NCBI RefSeq assembly: GCF_020164455.1
Contig: NZ_JAIQWW010000003.1
Location: 248,001-312,000, forward strand
Length of the DNA: 64,000 nt
DNA from: Phyllobacterium chamaecytisi
Lineage (GTDB): Bacteria > Pseudomonadota > Alphaproteobacteria > Rhizobiales > Rhizobiaceae
Direction: 5' to 3'
In this document: positions 1 through 8,569 of the stretch, in pieces
Layout of the letters: each line of letters opens with the position of its first letter
How positions within the stretch are numbered: the stretch's first letter is position 1
Notes under the pieces: generated by a model
What the model saw: only the letters and a program-made list of their open reading frames with translations
What the model was told of the DNA's origin: nothing
Databases searched by the model: none
Program-made: the position numbers and the translations under genes

Positions 1-537
1 AAGCGCATAGGCGCCGACGAGATGGGAGCGCTCTGGGAACTGCTCGACGGATTTGAGCAGCTTGGAGATTTCGTCGCGGCTGTCGGGATGGCGGAAGACC
101 GGCAGTGCGAAGGTCGCCTCTGTGATGAAGACATCGCAGGCGACGGGCTCGAAACCGAGGCAGGTCGGATCGGCACGGCGCTTGTAATCGCCGGAGGCGA
201 CGATGCGCATGCCATCTTTTTCGACGGCGATCTGCGCCGAACCGAGCACATGGCCGGCCGGGTGAAAACTCACGCTGACACCATTGACCTCGATGGATTT
301 GCCAAGTTCTGCAGCCTGTGTTTCGCCGGCGAAATTTGCGCCGTAGCGCAAGCCCATGATGTCGAGCGTCTGCTGCGTTGCCATCACCTTGTGGTGGCCT
401 GAGCGGGCGTGATCGGAATGGCCATGGGTGATCAATGCCCGCTCGACGGGACGAACCGGATCGATATGGAAATCACCGGCCGGGGAATAGAGGCCGGCAG
501 GCGTCGAACACAGCAGAGCTTCGGGGCGTTTCAGCAA
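1..537 (-). CDS. Ligase-associated MBL-fold DNA exonuclease (partial, 3' end beyond window)
   Basis: Reading the reverse strand from a TTG at 537 gives an open frame that runs off the left edge. The first 179 residues contain the metallo-beta-lactamase motif HGHSDH (about residue 39) and, further on, HPAGHVLGSAQI and SGDYKRRADPT, typical of the beta-CASP-like exonuclease found beside bacterial ATP-dependent DNA ligases. TTG is preferred because GAGGA lies five bases upstream and no in-frame ATG precedes the conserved start. It is divergent from the helicase at 646, the usual arrangement of the ligase-associated repair set; the ligase gene would be expected just outside the window. The role in DNA end processing is from family knowledge. 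Confidence 0.85.
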   Translation of the reverse strand, partial: MLKRPEALLCSTPAGLYSPAGDFHIDPVRPVERALITHGHSDHARSGHHKVMATQQTLDIMGLRYGANFAGETQAAELGKSIEVNGVSVSFHPAGHVLGSAQIAVEKDGMRIVASGDYKRRADPTCLGFEPVACDVFITEATFALPVFRHPDSRDEISKLLKSVEQFPERSHLVGAYAL

Positions 538-645
538 GACATTCCTCGGTTTTAACACCTAACGAACATAGGCCGCATTTGGCTCCGTGCAATCCTGACA
601 AACAATGTCTTGGCGCTTTGAGGCCGCACAACTACATTCGCTCCA

Positions 646-3165
646 GTGAGCACCAGCAAATCACCCCTGGCCGATGTCGGCACCCCTCTTCTGCCACCGT
701 CCTTCTTGAACTGGTTTCAGTCGAAGGGCTGGTCACCGCGCGCCCATCAACTTGCCTTGGTGCAGGAATCACAAGATGGGAATTCGACGCTCCTGATTGC
801 ACCGACAGGCGCGGGCAAGACGCTGGCCGGATTTCTGCCGGCGCTGGTCGACCTGGCGCAGCGCGGCAAGAGCAATGCGTCGAGCCGCGGCATCCATACG
901 CTGTATATCTCGCCGCTGAAGGCGCTTGCTGTCGATATCCATCGCAACCTGGAAAAACCCATCTCGGAGATGGGCCTCGATATCTCGCTCGAGACGCGCA
1001 CCGGCGATACGCCGGCCCACAAACGGCAGCGGCAGAAACTGGCGCCGCCGGACATATTGCTGACGACGCCCGAGCAGCTGGCACTTCTGATCGCGGCCAA
1101 GGATGCCGGGCGCTTCTTCGAGGATCTGCGCTATGTGATCTTCGATGAGTTGCATTCCCTCGTTACGTCCAAACGGGGCCACCTCTTGTCGCTCGGGCTG
1201 GCGCGGCTGCGGCGCTTGCAACCCGGCGTGCAAACGATAGGACTTTCCGCCACGGTCGCCGACCCGGATGGGTTGCGGCGCTGGCTTCTGCCGCAAACTG
1301 GCGGTGCACCAATGGCCAGTCTTGTCACCGTGGAGGGCGGCGCAAGACCGCACATCACCATTCTCGAATCGGACGATCATGTGCCATGGGCCGGGCATTC
1401 GGCGGTGTATGCGCTGCCGGGCATCTACGATGCGATCAAGCGGCATGGCACGACGCTGATCTTCGTCAACACCCGCAGCCAGGCAGAGCGTTTGTTCCAT
1501 GATCTGTGGATGGCGAACGACGACAATATGCCGATTGCGCTGCATCACGGCTCGCTCGATGTTGGCAAGCGGCGCAAGGTGGAGCAGGCCATGGCAGCCA
1601 ATGCCTTGCGGGCGGTGGTCGCGACATCGACGCTCGATCTCGGCATCGACTGGGGCGATGTCGATCTCGTCATTCATGTCGGGGCACCCAAGGGCGCAAG
1701 CCGCCTCGCGCAGCGCATCGGCCGTTCGAACCATCGCATGGACGAACCCTCGCGCGCGATCCTCGTTCCGGCCAATCGCTTCGAGGTGATGGAATGTCAG
1801 GCGGCGCTGGACGCCAATTATATCGGTGCGCAGGATACCCCACCGCTGGGTGACGGTTCGCTCGATGTACTGGCGCAGCACGTGCTCGGCATGGCCTGCG
1901 CCGAGCCGTTCCGGGCAGACGATCTCTACGCTGAAGTCACCACCGCCCTGCCCTACGCGGCGCTGCCTCGTGAAACCTTCGATCGCATCGTCGATTTCGT
2001 CGCGACTGGCGGGTATGCGCTGAAAAGCTATGAACGCTTCGCCAAGATCAAGCAGACCGCGGATGGCACGTGGCGTGTGACCCACCCGCGCTTTGCCCAG
2101 CAGTACAGGTTGAATGTCGGCACCATTATCGAGGCGCCAAGCCTCAACGTCCGGCTCACCCGCCAGCGGGGGAAAGGCGCAAACGTGAGAGGCGGACCAG
2201 TGCTCGGCAAGGTGGAGGAGCATTTTATCGAAGCACTGAGCCCGGGTGAGACATTCTTCTTTTCCGGACGCGTACTACGTTTCGAAGGCATTCGCGAGAA
2301 TGAATGCATCGTCACCAATGCGGAAGGGTTCGATGCCAAAATACCATCCTATGCCGGCGGCAAGTTTCCTCTGACCACTTATCTCGCCGATCAGGTTCGC
2401 GGTATACTAGCAGACCCCAAACGCTGGGGCGCCCTGCCAGATCAGGTCAGCGACTGGCTGCGCATCCAGAAGGAAAAATCCGTGTTGCCCCAGCCGGGCA
2501 GTCTGCTTGTCGAAACCTTCCCGCGTGGCGAGCGGTCTTACATGGTGATATATCCGTTCGAGGGTAGGCTGGCACATCAGACGCTCGGCATGCTGCTCAC
2601 CCGCCGGCTGGAACGCGCCAAGGCGCGGCCGCTCGGCTTTATCGCCACCGACTATGCGGTTTCGATCTGGGGTCTGCGCGACATGGGGCGGATGTTCAAA
2701 AATGGCGAACTGCCGCTATCGGAGCTCTTCGACGAGGACATGCTGGGGGACGATCTCGAAGCATGGCTGTCGGAGAGTTTCATGCTGAAGCGCACTTTTC
2801 GCAATTGCGCGCTTATCTCCGGCTTGGTTGAAAAACGTCATCCCGGACAGGAAAAATCCGGACGACAGGTGACCGTTTCCACCGACCTGATCTACGACGT
2901 GCTGCGTGAGCACGAGCCCGATCACATCCTGATCCAGGCGACGCGCGCCGATGCCGCAACAGGTCTTCTCGACATTCGGCGTCTGAGCGATATGCTAAGC
3001 CGAATCAAGGGTCATATCGTTCACAAGAACCTCGACCAGATCTCGCCTTTTGCCGTTCCCGTGATGATGGAGATAGGCAAGGAACGTGTCCCGGGTGAAG
3101 CGCATGAGACGCTTCTGGAAGAGATCGCCGACGAACTGACCCGGGAAATGATGGATCATAAATGA
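646..3165 (+). CDS. Ligase-associated DEXH-box DNA helicase (Lhr family)
   Basis: An 839-residue superfamily 2 helicase. Walker A is APTGAGKT near residue 52, the DExH box reads DELH near residue 168, and the second RecA lobe carries STLDLGIDWG and QRIGRSNHR, the Lhr-type motifs IV-VI. The C-terminal third is the Lhr winged-helix/beta-barrel region. Length matches the ligase-associated subfamily and is much shorter than 1,500-residue Lhr proteins. The start is GTG at 646. The stop overlaps the next gene by four bases (ATGA), so helicase and phosphoesterase are translationally coupled. It is expected to unwind or remodel DNA during repair with the neighbouring exonuclease and ligase; that role is inferred from family context. 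Confidence 0.93.
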   Translation: MSTSKSPLADVGTPLLPPSFLNWFQSKGWSPRAHQLALVQESQDGNSTLLIAPTGAGKTLAGFLPALVDLAQRGKSNASSRGIHTLYISPLKALAVDIHRNLEKPISEMGLDISLETRTGDTPAHKRQRQKLAPPDILLTTPEQLALLIAAKDAGRFFEDLRYVIFDELHSLVTSKRGHLLSLGLARLRRLQPGVQTIGLSATVADPDGLRRWLLPQTGGAPMASLVTVEGGARPHITILESDDHVPWAGHSAVYALPGIYDAIKRHGTTLIFVNTRSQAERLFHDLWMANDDNMPIALHHGSLDVGKRRKVEQAMAANALRAVVATSTLDLGIDWGDVDLVIHVGAPKGASRLAQRIGRSNHRMDEPSRAILVPANRFEVMECQAALDANYIGAQDTPPLGDGSLDVLAQHVLGMACAEPFRADDLYAEVTTALPYAALPRETFDRIVDFVATGGYALKSYERFAKIKQTADGTWRVTHPRFAQQYRLNVGTIIEAPSLNVRLTRQRGKGANVRGGPVLGKVEEHFIEALSPGETFFFSGRVLRFEGIRENECIVTNAEGFDAKIPSYAGGKFPLTTYLADQVRGILADPKRWGALPDQVSDWLRIQKEKSVLPQPGSLLVETFPRGERSYMVIYPFEGRLAHQTLGMLLTRRLERAKARPLGFIATDYAVSIWGLRDMGRMFKNGELPLSELFDEDMLGDDLEAWLSESFMLKRTFRNCALISGLVEKRHPGQEKSGRQVTVSTDLIYDVLREHEPDHILIQATRADAATGLLDIRRLSDMLSRIKGHIVHKNLDQISPFAVPVMMEIGKERVPGEAHETLLEEIADELTREMMDHK

Positions 3166-3878
3166 CGCCGGTGTTTCAGACGATCAAGACAGCCTTGCAT
3201 GGCGCAGCCGAAGTGACCCTTGCCGGGCACAGCGGTGTTTGCGATCCGTCGGGTGCTCTTTATCTCGAAAGTGACCGCATCCTCATTGTCTCCGACCTGC
3301 ATTTCGAGAAGGGCTCGTCATTTGCCCGTCGCGGCATGATGCTGCCTCCATACGACACGGCAACAACGCTTGCCGCGCTTGCGAAGATCATCGCGCGCTA
3401 CAACCCAACCTGCGTGATAAGCCTCGGCGACAGTTTTCACGATGGTCAAGCGGCAGCGCGTCTGCCCGCACTCTACGCGGCGGAACTTGCGGCGCTGATG
3501 GCAGGGCGCGAATGGATATGGATTACCGGCAATCATGATCCGGACCATCCGGCGGACTTGCCGGGCGAGACATTCACAGAGCTGGCCCTGGGTAATTTGG
3601 TCTTCCGTCACGAGCCGTCGAAAACCCCTTGCTCGGGTGAGATCGCAGGGCATTTGCACCCGGCCGCCAAGGTGGTTCGGCGCGGGCAAGCGGTGCAGCG
3701 ACGCTGCTTCGTCAGCGACCGCTCGCGCATGATCATGCCGGCTTTCGGCGCTTATACCGGCGGGTTGAACATTCTCGGCCGTGCCTTTCATGGATTGTTC
3801 GACGCGCAAACAATTACCGCCTATATGCTCGGCCATGCCCGGGTCTATCCCATGGTGAGGAAGGCGCTGTATCTCTAA
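3162..3878 (+). CDS. pdeM: Ligase-associated DNA damage response endonuclease PdeM (calcineurin-like phosphoesterase)
   Basis: A 238-residue metallophosphoesterase. The metal-binding blocks are all visible: SDLHFEK (about residue 44), LGDSFHD (about 87), TGNHDPD (about 124) and AGHLHP (about 162). This combination, and the four-base overlap with the preceding ligase-associated helicase, identifies the PdeM family. It is a cytoplasmic two-metal phosphodiesterase thought to act on DNA or nucleotides in repair; the true substrate cannot be read from sequence. The gene ends just before the operator of an unrelated toxin-antitoxin pair, so the repair operon probably stops here. Confidence 0.9.
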   Translation: MTPVFQTIKTALHGAAEVTLAGHSGVCDPSGALYLESDRILIVSDLHFEKGSSFARRGMMLPPYDTATTLAALAKIIARYNPTCVISLGDSFHDGQAAARLPALYAAELAALMAGREWIWITGNHDPDHPADLPGETFTELALGNLVFRHEPSKTPCSGEIAGHLHPAAKVVRRGQAVQRRCFVSDRSRMIMPAFGAYTGGLNILGRAFHGLFDAQTITAYMLGHARVYPMVRKALYL

Positions 3879-3893
3879 CGCTTCCTTGCATTT

Positions 3894-3912
3894 TGTAAGG
3901 AAATTCCTTACA
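3894..3912. promoter_or_regulatory. Perfect 19-bp inverted repeat upstream of the MazE-like antitoxin (likely operator)
   Basis: TGTAAGGAA at 3894-3902 and TTCCTTACA at 3904-3912 are exact reverse complements around a single A. The repeat ends 25 bases before the antitoxin ATG at 3938. AbrB/MazE antitoxins bind such palindromes alone or with toxin, so autoregulation is the likely use. Confidence 0.65.
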
Positions 3913-3937
3913 TGCATTTCCATTAGGAGATGTGTCC

Positions 3938-4156
3938 ATGATTACCAGCAAAATGACGAGCAAGGCGCAGACGACGATACCGCAAGCGGTACGCATGGCA
4001 CTCAATCTGAGGCCCGGTGACGAAATCGCCTACCAGATCGAGGATGGCCGCGTCATTCTCATGCGCACAGAAACGGGTGCGCATGGCGATGACCCGTTTG
4101 CAACATTCTCGGAATGGGACAGCGAAGCGGACAAAAAAGCCTATGCCAACCTTTGA
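3938..4156 (+). CDS. AbrB/MazE-family antitoxin
   Basis: A 72-residue swapped-hairpin AbrB-type protein. The N-terminus has SKMTSKAQTTIPQAVRMAL, LRPGDEIAYQ and DGRVIL, the classic SpoVT/AbrB DNA-binding fold. The acidic C-terminus (FATFSEWDSEADKKAYANL) would wrap the toxin. ATG at 3938 is chosen because AGGAGA ends seven bases upstream; an in-frame GTG two codons earlier has poor spacing. The last 14 bases overlap the toxin frame, so expression is coupled. A perfect palindrome just upstream fits autorepression. The pair is a complete type II toxin-antitoxin module lying between repair genes and the tyrosine-degradation regulator. Confidence 0.85.
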   Translation: MITSKMTSKAQTTIPQAVRMALNLRPGDEIAYQIEDGRVILMRTETGAHGDDPFATFSEWDSEADKKAYANL

Positions 4157-4481
4157 GGCTGGCGACGTTGTACGTGTTCCGTTTCCATACACGGATCGAA
4201 ACACCCGCCAGCACCGGCCGGCCTTGGTTATTTCCGATGGCGGAATTGGCGACCATCATGAACTTCTCTGGGTTTTGATGATCACAAGCGCAGAAAACAG
4301 GCCTTGGGTGGGTGATGTTCCAATTCCGCGCCATCAGGATGCGGGGTTGCCCGCACCTTCGGTCGTTCGACCGGCCAAGGTCGCAACGATTGAAATTTCA
4401 CATGCCGACAAACTTGGTAGTGTGACGCAAGCTACCCTGCAACAAGTCATGCGGGGCGTTAAAGCGATCCTGAAAGCATAG
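4143..4481 (+). CDS. PemK/MazF-family endoribonuclease toxin
   Basis: A 112-residue protein with the PemK/MazF start FEAGDVVRVPFPYTD followed by RPALVIS and a central block with MITSAENRPWVGDVPI. These strands form the CcdB/MazF barrel; family members cleave mRNA at short sequences and are neutralised by the upstream antitoxin. ATG at 4143 lies inside the end of the antitoxin gene (overlap 14 bases), the usual coupled layout. Length is normal. Whether it is active is unknown; no frameshift or missing strand is visible. It ends five bases before the stop of the convergent Lrp gene. Confidence 0.87.
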   Translation: MPTFEAGDVVRVPFPYTDRNTRQHRPALVISDGGIGDHHELLWVLMITSAENRPWVGDVPIPRHQDAGLPAPSVVRPAKVATIEISHADKLGSVTQATLQQVMRGVKAILKA

Positions 4482-4486
4482 GTGCC

Positions 4487-4948
4487 TCAAATCGGCAAAC
4501 GGCCATCCTCCTTCAGCGTATCGAGTACAATGGCGGTTTTGACATGCTGGACCGATTCATGCGGCAGCAGGACCTCATTGACGAATGTCGAAAGTCCGCG
4601 CAGGTCGGGTGTCACCACTTTGATGAAATAATCCATCTCGCCAGTCAGAGCATGGGCTTCCATGACCTGAGGCAGTTTCGAGATGAGTTCTGAAAAGCGT
4701 TGCGCGTTGTCCCGGTTGTGCGTCGCCAGTGTTACAGAGATGATGTTGACGATACCGAGGCCAAGCTTTTCCCGGTCGATCTCCGCCCGGTAGCCGCGAA
4801 TATATCCTTCTTCTTCCAACCGCGATCGCCGGCGCGAACATTGCGATGGCGAGAGGTTGATGCGCTCGGACAGCTCATTGTTCGTCAGCCGCCCATCTTC
4901 CTGCAGGCAGATGAGAATTTTGCGGTCAGATGGATCAAGTTGCTGCAT
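4487..4948 (-). CDS. Lrp/AsnC-family transcriptional regulator
   Basis: A 153-residue Lrp/AsnC protein. Residues 1-60 are the HTH (LDPSDRKILICLQEDGRLTNNELSERINLSPSQCSRRRSRL) and the rest is the RAM effector domain, with the conserved HALTGEMDYFIKV. It is transcribed away from hppD, separated by about 120 bases, so it probably senses an aromatic amino acid or pathway intermediate and controls hppD. That target is inferred from the divergent layout, which is common for hppD in rhizobia. A 12-bp palindrome covers its own start codon and could be an autoregulatory site. Confidence 0.88.
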   Translation of the reverse strand: MQQLDPSDRKILICLQEDGRLTNNELSERINLSPSQCSRRRSRLEEEGYIRGYRAEIDREKLGLGIVNIISVTLATHNRDNAQRFSELISKLPQVMEAHALTGEMDYFIKVVTPDLRGLSTFVNEVLLPHESVQHVKTAIVLDTLKEDGRLPI

Positions 4949-4955
4949 ATATGCA
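4944..4955. promoter_or_regulatory. 12-bp palindrome at the Lrp start codon
   Basis: TGCATATATGCA is a perfect palindrome that includes the Lrp-family start codon (4946-4948 on the reverse strand) and lies in the AT-rich Lrp/hppD spacer. Lrp proteins bind loose AT-rich palindromes, so this may be part of an operator. The match is short and could be chance. Confidence 0.3.
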
Positions 4956-5069
4956 TACTCTACTATATTTTTGCACGAAACATGCGAAATATACGCTTAT
5001 GGAGCGTGGAAATGCAAGCACATTGCAGGCGGTTTGAGCGATAATGGCGACTGCCGCATGGAGGATAAT

Positions 5070-6182
5070 ATGGGCCCGTTTCCGCACGACGCACCGAAAG
5101 CCACGATCAGCAAGGATAACCCCGCTGGAACAGACGGTTTCGAATTTGTTGAATTCTCTCATCCTGAGCCGGAGCAGCTGGAAGAGCTGTTTGCGCGCAT
5201 GGGTTATATACCGGTGGCCCGGCACAAGACCAAGAAAATCACGGTCTGGCGCCAGGGCGACATCAATTACATTTTCAATGCCGAGCCGGGTTCGCATGCG
5301 ACGAAGTTCGTCGACAAGCATGGCCCGTGCGCCCCTTCCATGGCCTGGCGGGTAGTCGATGCCGAGCACGCCTACAACCATGCGGTTGCCAAGGGCGCGA
5401 CACCCTATCAGGGCGACGACAAGACACTCGATGTTCCGGCGATCGTCGGTATCGGCGGATCGATGCTGTATTTCATCGAAACCTACGGCGACAAGGGCTC
5501 GGTCTACGATGCGGAGTTCGAATGGCTTGGCGAGCGTGACCCGAAGCCGGAAGGTGTCGGTTTCTATTATCTCGATCACCTCACCCATAATGTCTATCGC
5601 GGCAATATGGACAAATGGTGGGCGTTCTATCGCGAACTCTTCGGCTTCAAACAGATCCATTTCTTTGACATTGCCGGAAAATTTACCGGTCTGGTTTCGC
5701 GCGCGATCACCTCGCCTTGCGGCAAGATCCGCATCCCGCTGAATGAATCGACCGACGACAAAAGTCAGATCGAGGAATATTTGCGCAAGTATAAGGGCGA
5801 AGGCATCCAGCACATCGCCGTCGGGACGGAGGCGATCTTTGACGCGACCGACAAACTCGCCGATAACGGGCTGAAGTTCATGCCCGGACCGCCAGAGACC
5901 TATTATGAGAAATCGCATGACCGCGTAAACGGCCATGATGAGCCGATCGAGCGGATGAAGAAGCACGGCATTCTCATCGACGGAGAAGGCGTTGTCGATG
6001 GCGGTATGACGAAGATCTTGCTGCAGATTTTCTCAAAGGCGGTAATCGGACCGATTTTCTTCGAGTTCATCCAGCGCAAGGGGGACGAAGGCTTTGGCGA
6101 AGGCAATTTCCGCGCTTTGTTCGAGTCGATCGAGGAGGATCAGATTCGCCGTGGCGTGATAAAAATCGCAGCAGCGGAGTAG
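5070..6182 (+). CDS. hppD: 4-hydroxyphenylpyruvate dioxygenase
   Basis: A 370-residue Fe(II) dioxygenase converting 4-hydroxyphenylpyruvate to homogentisate, the entry step of tyrosine catabolism. Two vicinal-oxygen-chelate halves are visible. The metal ligands are the His of DHLTHNVYRGNMDKWWAFY, the His of EGIQHIAVGT and the Glu of ALFESIEEDQ near the C-terminus. MGPFPHDAP matches the usual rhizobial N-terminus; ATG 5070 has GAGGA upstream, although another ATG four codons earlier (5058) is possible. The long upstream extension of the frame overlaps the Lrp gene and is not coding. The downstream enzymes hmgA, fahA and maiA lie 2.4-3.7 kb away on the other strand. Confidence 0.95.
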   Translation: MGPFPHDAPKATISKDNPAGTDGFEFVEFSHPEPEQLEELFARMGYIPVARHKTKKITVWRQGDINYIFNAEPGSHATKFVDKHGPCAPSMAWRVVDAEHAYNHAVAKGATPYQGDDKTLDVPAIVGIGGSMLYFIETYGDKGSVYDAEFEWLGERDPKPEGVGFYYLDHLTHNVYRGNMDKWWAFYRELFGFKQIHFFDIAGKFTGLVSRAITSPCGKIRIPLNESTDDKSQIEEYLRKYKGEGIQHIAVGTEAIFDATDKLADNGLKFMPGPPETYYEKSHDRVNGHDEPIERMKKHGILIDGEGVVDGGMTKILLQIFSKAVIGPIFFEFIQRKGDEGFGEGNFRALFESIEEDQIRRGVIKIAAAE

Positions 6183-6239
6183 GTCGTCGATATTCACGCC
6201 ATGGCGACAGACCCAGTTCAACAGTTGCATTGCGCTCGA

Positions 6240-6263
6240 TTATGACCTAAATTATGGTCATAA
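6240..6263. promoter_or_regulatory. Inverted repeat upstream of the Phd/YefM antitoxin (likely operator)
   Basis: TTATGACC (6240-6247) and GGTCATAA (6256-6263) are exact reverse complements separated by eight bases. The right arm touches the AAGGAG ribosome site of the antitoxin (GTG 6275). Phd/YefM antitoxins repress their own operons through short palindromes, so this is a good operator candidate. Confidence 0.6.
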
Positions 6264-6274
6264 GGAGTTTTGCT

Positions 6275-6505
6275 GTGAACATCTCTATCGCTGAAGCCAA
6301 AGCGAAATTTTCGGAACTGATTACCCGCGCGCAGTCGGGCGAGGAGATCGTGCTCACACGACATGGCAAAGCTGTTGCCACGATTTCCCCCTTGTCTGAT
6401 CCGCATAAAAAGCCTCGTAGTTTGATAGGCGCGATGAAGGGGCAAATAGAAATATCCGATGATTTCGATAAACTTGGTCCCGAGTGGGACGAGTATGTGA
6501 AGTGA
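6275..6505 (+). CDS. Phd/YefM-family antitoxin
   Basis: A 76-residue protein beginning MNISIAEAKAKFSELITRAQSGEEIVLTRHGKAVATISP, the standard Phd/YefM DNA-binding fold. The C-terminal part (KGQIEISDDFDKLGPEWDEY) resembles the toxin-neutralising tail of antitoxins paired with PIN toxins. GTG at 6275 is chosen over the ATG at 6254 because AAGGAG ends seven bases before it, and the upstream ATG lies inside the operator repeat. The stop overlaps the toxin start (GTGA), so the two genes are coupled. Confidence 0.85.
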   Translation: MNISIAEAKAKFSELITRAQSGEEIVLTRHGKAVATISPLSDPHKKPRSLIGAMKGQIEISDDFDKLGPEWDEYVK

Positions 6506-6879
6506 GCCGTCCGCTCTATCTTATCGATACGCACGTATTGCTGTGGGCCGTCAGTGATGATCCCAGACTTTCCATACGGCAGAGGGAAATACTGCATCAA
6601 GGTGAAGACCTCATTGTGAGCGCTGTGTCTATATGGGAGATCGCCATCAAGCGAGCGTTGGGTAAGCTTTTCCTGAACGGCGATATCGTCGATGCTGTGA
6701 AATCGCGTAATATTCCATTTCTCGCGGTCAATGAAGACCATGCCGCGCGCACGGAGCATCTCGGCGATCACCATCGGGATCCATTCGACCGGCTCCTTAT
6801 TGCTCAGGCGCAGGTGGAAAATCTCACCATCCTGACATCAGATGAGATATTCCGTCGCTATGATGTCATGGTGGCCTGA
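6502..6879 (+). CDS. PIN-domain ribonuclease toxin (VapC-like)
   Basis: A 125-residue PIN-domain protein. Acidic active-site residues are visible at Asp9 (YLIDTHVLLW), Glu46 (VSIWEIAIK) and in DPFDRLLIAQA, with a final TSDEIF block. Such toxins cleave tRNA or other RNA and are held by the cognate antitoxin. GTG at 6502 overlaps the antitoxin stop by four bases. Pairing of a Phd/YefM antitoxin with a PIN toxin is a known mixed combination. The module sits between hppD and the convergent maiA gene and is not part of tyrosine metabolism. Confidence 0.87.
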   Translation: MSRPLYLIDTHVLLWAVSDDPRLSIRQREILHQGEDLIVSAVSIWEIAIKRALGKLFLNGDIVDAVKSRNIPFLAVNEDHAARTEHLGDHHRDPFDRLLIAQAQVENLTILTSDEIFRRYDVMVA

Positions 6880-6908
6880 GCCCCGCGTCCAACAGCCATT
6901 GAAAGGCT

Positions 6909-7553
6909 CTACGTCTCCCGCTTCACCTTGTCCGGATGGGCCGCTGCGAAGGCGTCGATAGCCCTGCACCGTTTGACGATTGCGCTGATACGTTTGAAGC
7001 CGCTCGTTTTAACACCCCACCGCTTGGCATTGTAAACTTGAGGAACGAGACAGAAATCTGCCATGCCGGGCGCGTTGCCGTGACAGAATTTTCCCGTATC
7101 CGGATGGTTTAGCATCGCCTCGAATGCGAAAAGGCCCTCGGCAATGAATTTGCGCATCCAGGCGATGCGGACCTTGTCGCCACCTTCAGTCAAAAACAAG
7201 ATGTGGGCCATCACACCCATGTTGCAAACCGGATGTGTGTCCATGGCTATGGCATATGAAAGTGCCCTCACCCGCTGCCGTCCTGCCGGTTCCTGCGGCA
7301 GGAAGCCTGCGTCCAGATAGATCTCATCGAGATATTCGATGATCGCCAATGACTGGGTCATCATCCGCCCGTCCATGGCGAGCGTTGGAACGAGACCTTG
7401 CGGGTTGCGGCTGAGATTGTCGGCACCCTTGTGTTCGTCCTTGAGGAGATTGACCGGCACAGTTTCATATTCGAGACGAAGACGATTGAGCGCTATACGC
7501 ACACGATAACTGGCCGACGAGCGCCAGTAGTCGTAAAGGACGATGCCGTTCAT
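6909..7553 (-). CDS. maiA: Maleylacetoacetate isomerase (zeta-class GST)
   Basis: A 214-residue zeta-class glutathione transferase that isomerises maleylacetoacetate to fumarylacetoacetate. The N-terminal thioredoxin-like half has LYDYWRSSASYRVRIALNRL. The position that is Cys in the animal SSCS motif is Ala here, a variant I recall in bacterial members; the two serines are kept. The C-terminal helical half (residues 90-214) is full length. Its ATG overlaps the fahA stop by four bases, making it the last gene of hmgA-fahA-maiA. Confidence 0.9.
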   Translation of the reverse strand: MNGIVLYDYWRSSASYRVRIALNRLRLEYETVPVNLLKDEHKGADNLSRNPQGLVPTLAMDGRMMTQSLAIIEYLDEIYLDAGFLPQEPAGRQRVRALSYAIAMDTHPVCNMGVMAHILFLTEGGDKVRIAWMRKFIAEGLFAFEAMLNHPDTGKFCHGNAPGMADFCLVPQVYNAKRWGVKTSGFKRISAIVKRCRAIDAFAAAHPDKVKRET

Positions 7554-8569
7554 GCTTCACGTCCGTAATTGATTACTTGCTGCTCGATGGCGCCGAAGAT
7601 CGAATGACCATAGGGGTCCTTCATCTCGATCCGAACAAGATCACCGAAACGCAGGAACGGGGTCTGCGGAGCGCCTTCCCGGATGGTCTCGATCATGCGG
7701 ATTTCTGCTATGCAGGAATAGCCTGCCCCGTCCTCTTCGACGGGCCGGCCCGGTCCGCCGTCGAGCTTGTTGGAGACAGTGCCGGAGCCGACGATTGTGC
7801 CCGCACCAAGCGGCCGCGTCCTGGCGGCATGGGCGATCAGCGTGGGGAAATCGAAGGTCATGTCGATACCGGCATTGGCGCGGCCGAATGGCCTGCCGTT
7901 GAGGTCGACACGCAATGGCAGGTGCACCTTGTTGCCGTCCCATGCATCGCCCAGTTCATCGGGCGTCACGGCAACGGGTGAAAACGCCGATGATGGTTTG
8001 GACTGGAAAAAGCCAAAACCCTTCGAGAGTTCCGCCGGGATGAGCCCGCGCAGGCTGACATCATTGACCAGCATGACAAGACGGATCGCATCACGTGCCT
8101 CGTCGACACTCGCACCCATTGGCACGTCATCGACAACAACGGCGACCTCCCCTTCCATGTCGATGCCATAAGCTTCGTCTGCCATGCGGATCGGTTCGCG
8201 GGGCCCGAGGAAACTGTCGGAACCGCCCTGGTAGATCAGCGGATCTGTCCAGAAGCTCTCCGGCATCTCGGCGCCGCGCGCCTTGCGCACCAGTTCGACG
8301 TGATTGAGATAGGCCGAACCATCCGCCCACTGATAGGCGCGTGGCAATGGCGCCATTGCCTCATGTTCGTGGAAGCGTCCGGACGGGACCGCGCCAAGCT
8401 CAAGACTTTTGCCAAGCGCTTCCAGATGCGGTGCTATACGCGCCCAATCGTCGAGCGCCGACTGCAGGGTTGGCGCCAAGAACGAGGCATCGGTAAAGCG
8501 GGTCAGGTCCTTGGAGACAAGAACGAACTTGCCGTCGCGGGTACCATTGTCCAGGGAGGCGAGCTTCAT
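7550..8569 (-). CDS. fahA: Fumarylacetoacetate hydrolase (short bacterial type)
   Basis: A 339-residue FAH-family enzyme expected to split fumarylacetoacetate into fumarate and acetoacetate. The metal-site region is visible as [17 protein letters not shown], with [35 protein letters not shown] following, and a C-terminal GSGTVSN block. ATG 8569 overlaps the hmgA stop by four bases; the longer frame to 8641 lies inside hmgA. The protein is shorter than eukaryotic FAH (about 420) and resembles the bacterial form that accompanies hmgA. Overlaps on both sides show tight coupling in the operon. Confidence 0.92.
   Translation of the reverse strand: MKLASLDNGTRDGKFVLVSKDLTRFTDASFLAPTLQSALDDWARIAPHLEALGKSLELGAVPSGRFHEHEAMAPLPRAYQWADGSAYLNHVELVRKARGAEMPESFWTDPLIYQGGSDSFLGPREPIRMADEAYGIDMEGEVAVVVDDVPMGASVDEARDAIRLVMLVNDVSLRGLIPAELSKGFGFFQSKPSSAFSPVAVTPDELGDAWDGNKVHLPLRVDLNGRPFGRANAGIDMTFDFPTLIAHAARTRPLGAGTIVGSGTVSNKLDGGPGRPVEEDGAGYSCIAEIRMIETIREGAPQTPFLRFGDLVRIEMKDPYGHSIFGAIEQQVINYGREA

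Noticed and set aside
769-2223. 484-codon open frame on the strand opposite the helicase
   Set aside because: It lies fully inside the Lhr-type helicase, has no family resemblance, and its length is explained by the GC-rich antisense codon bias.
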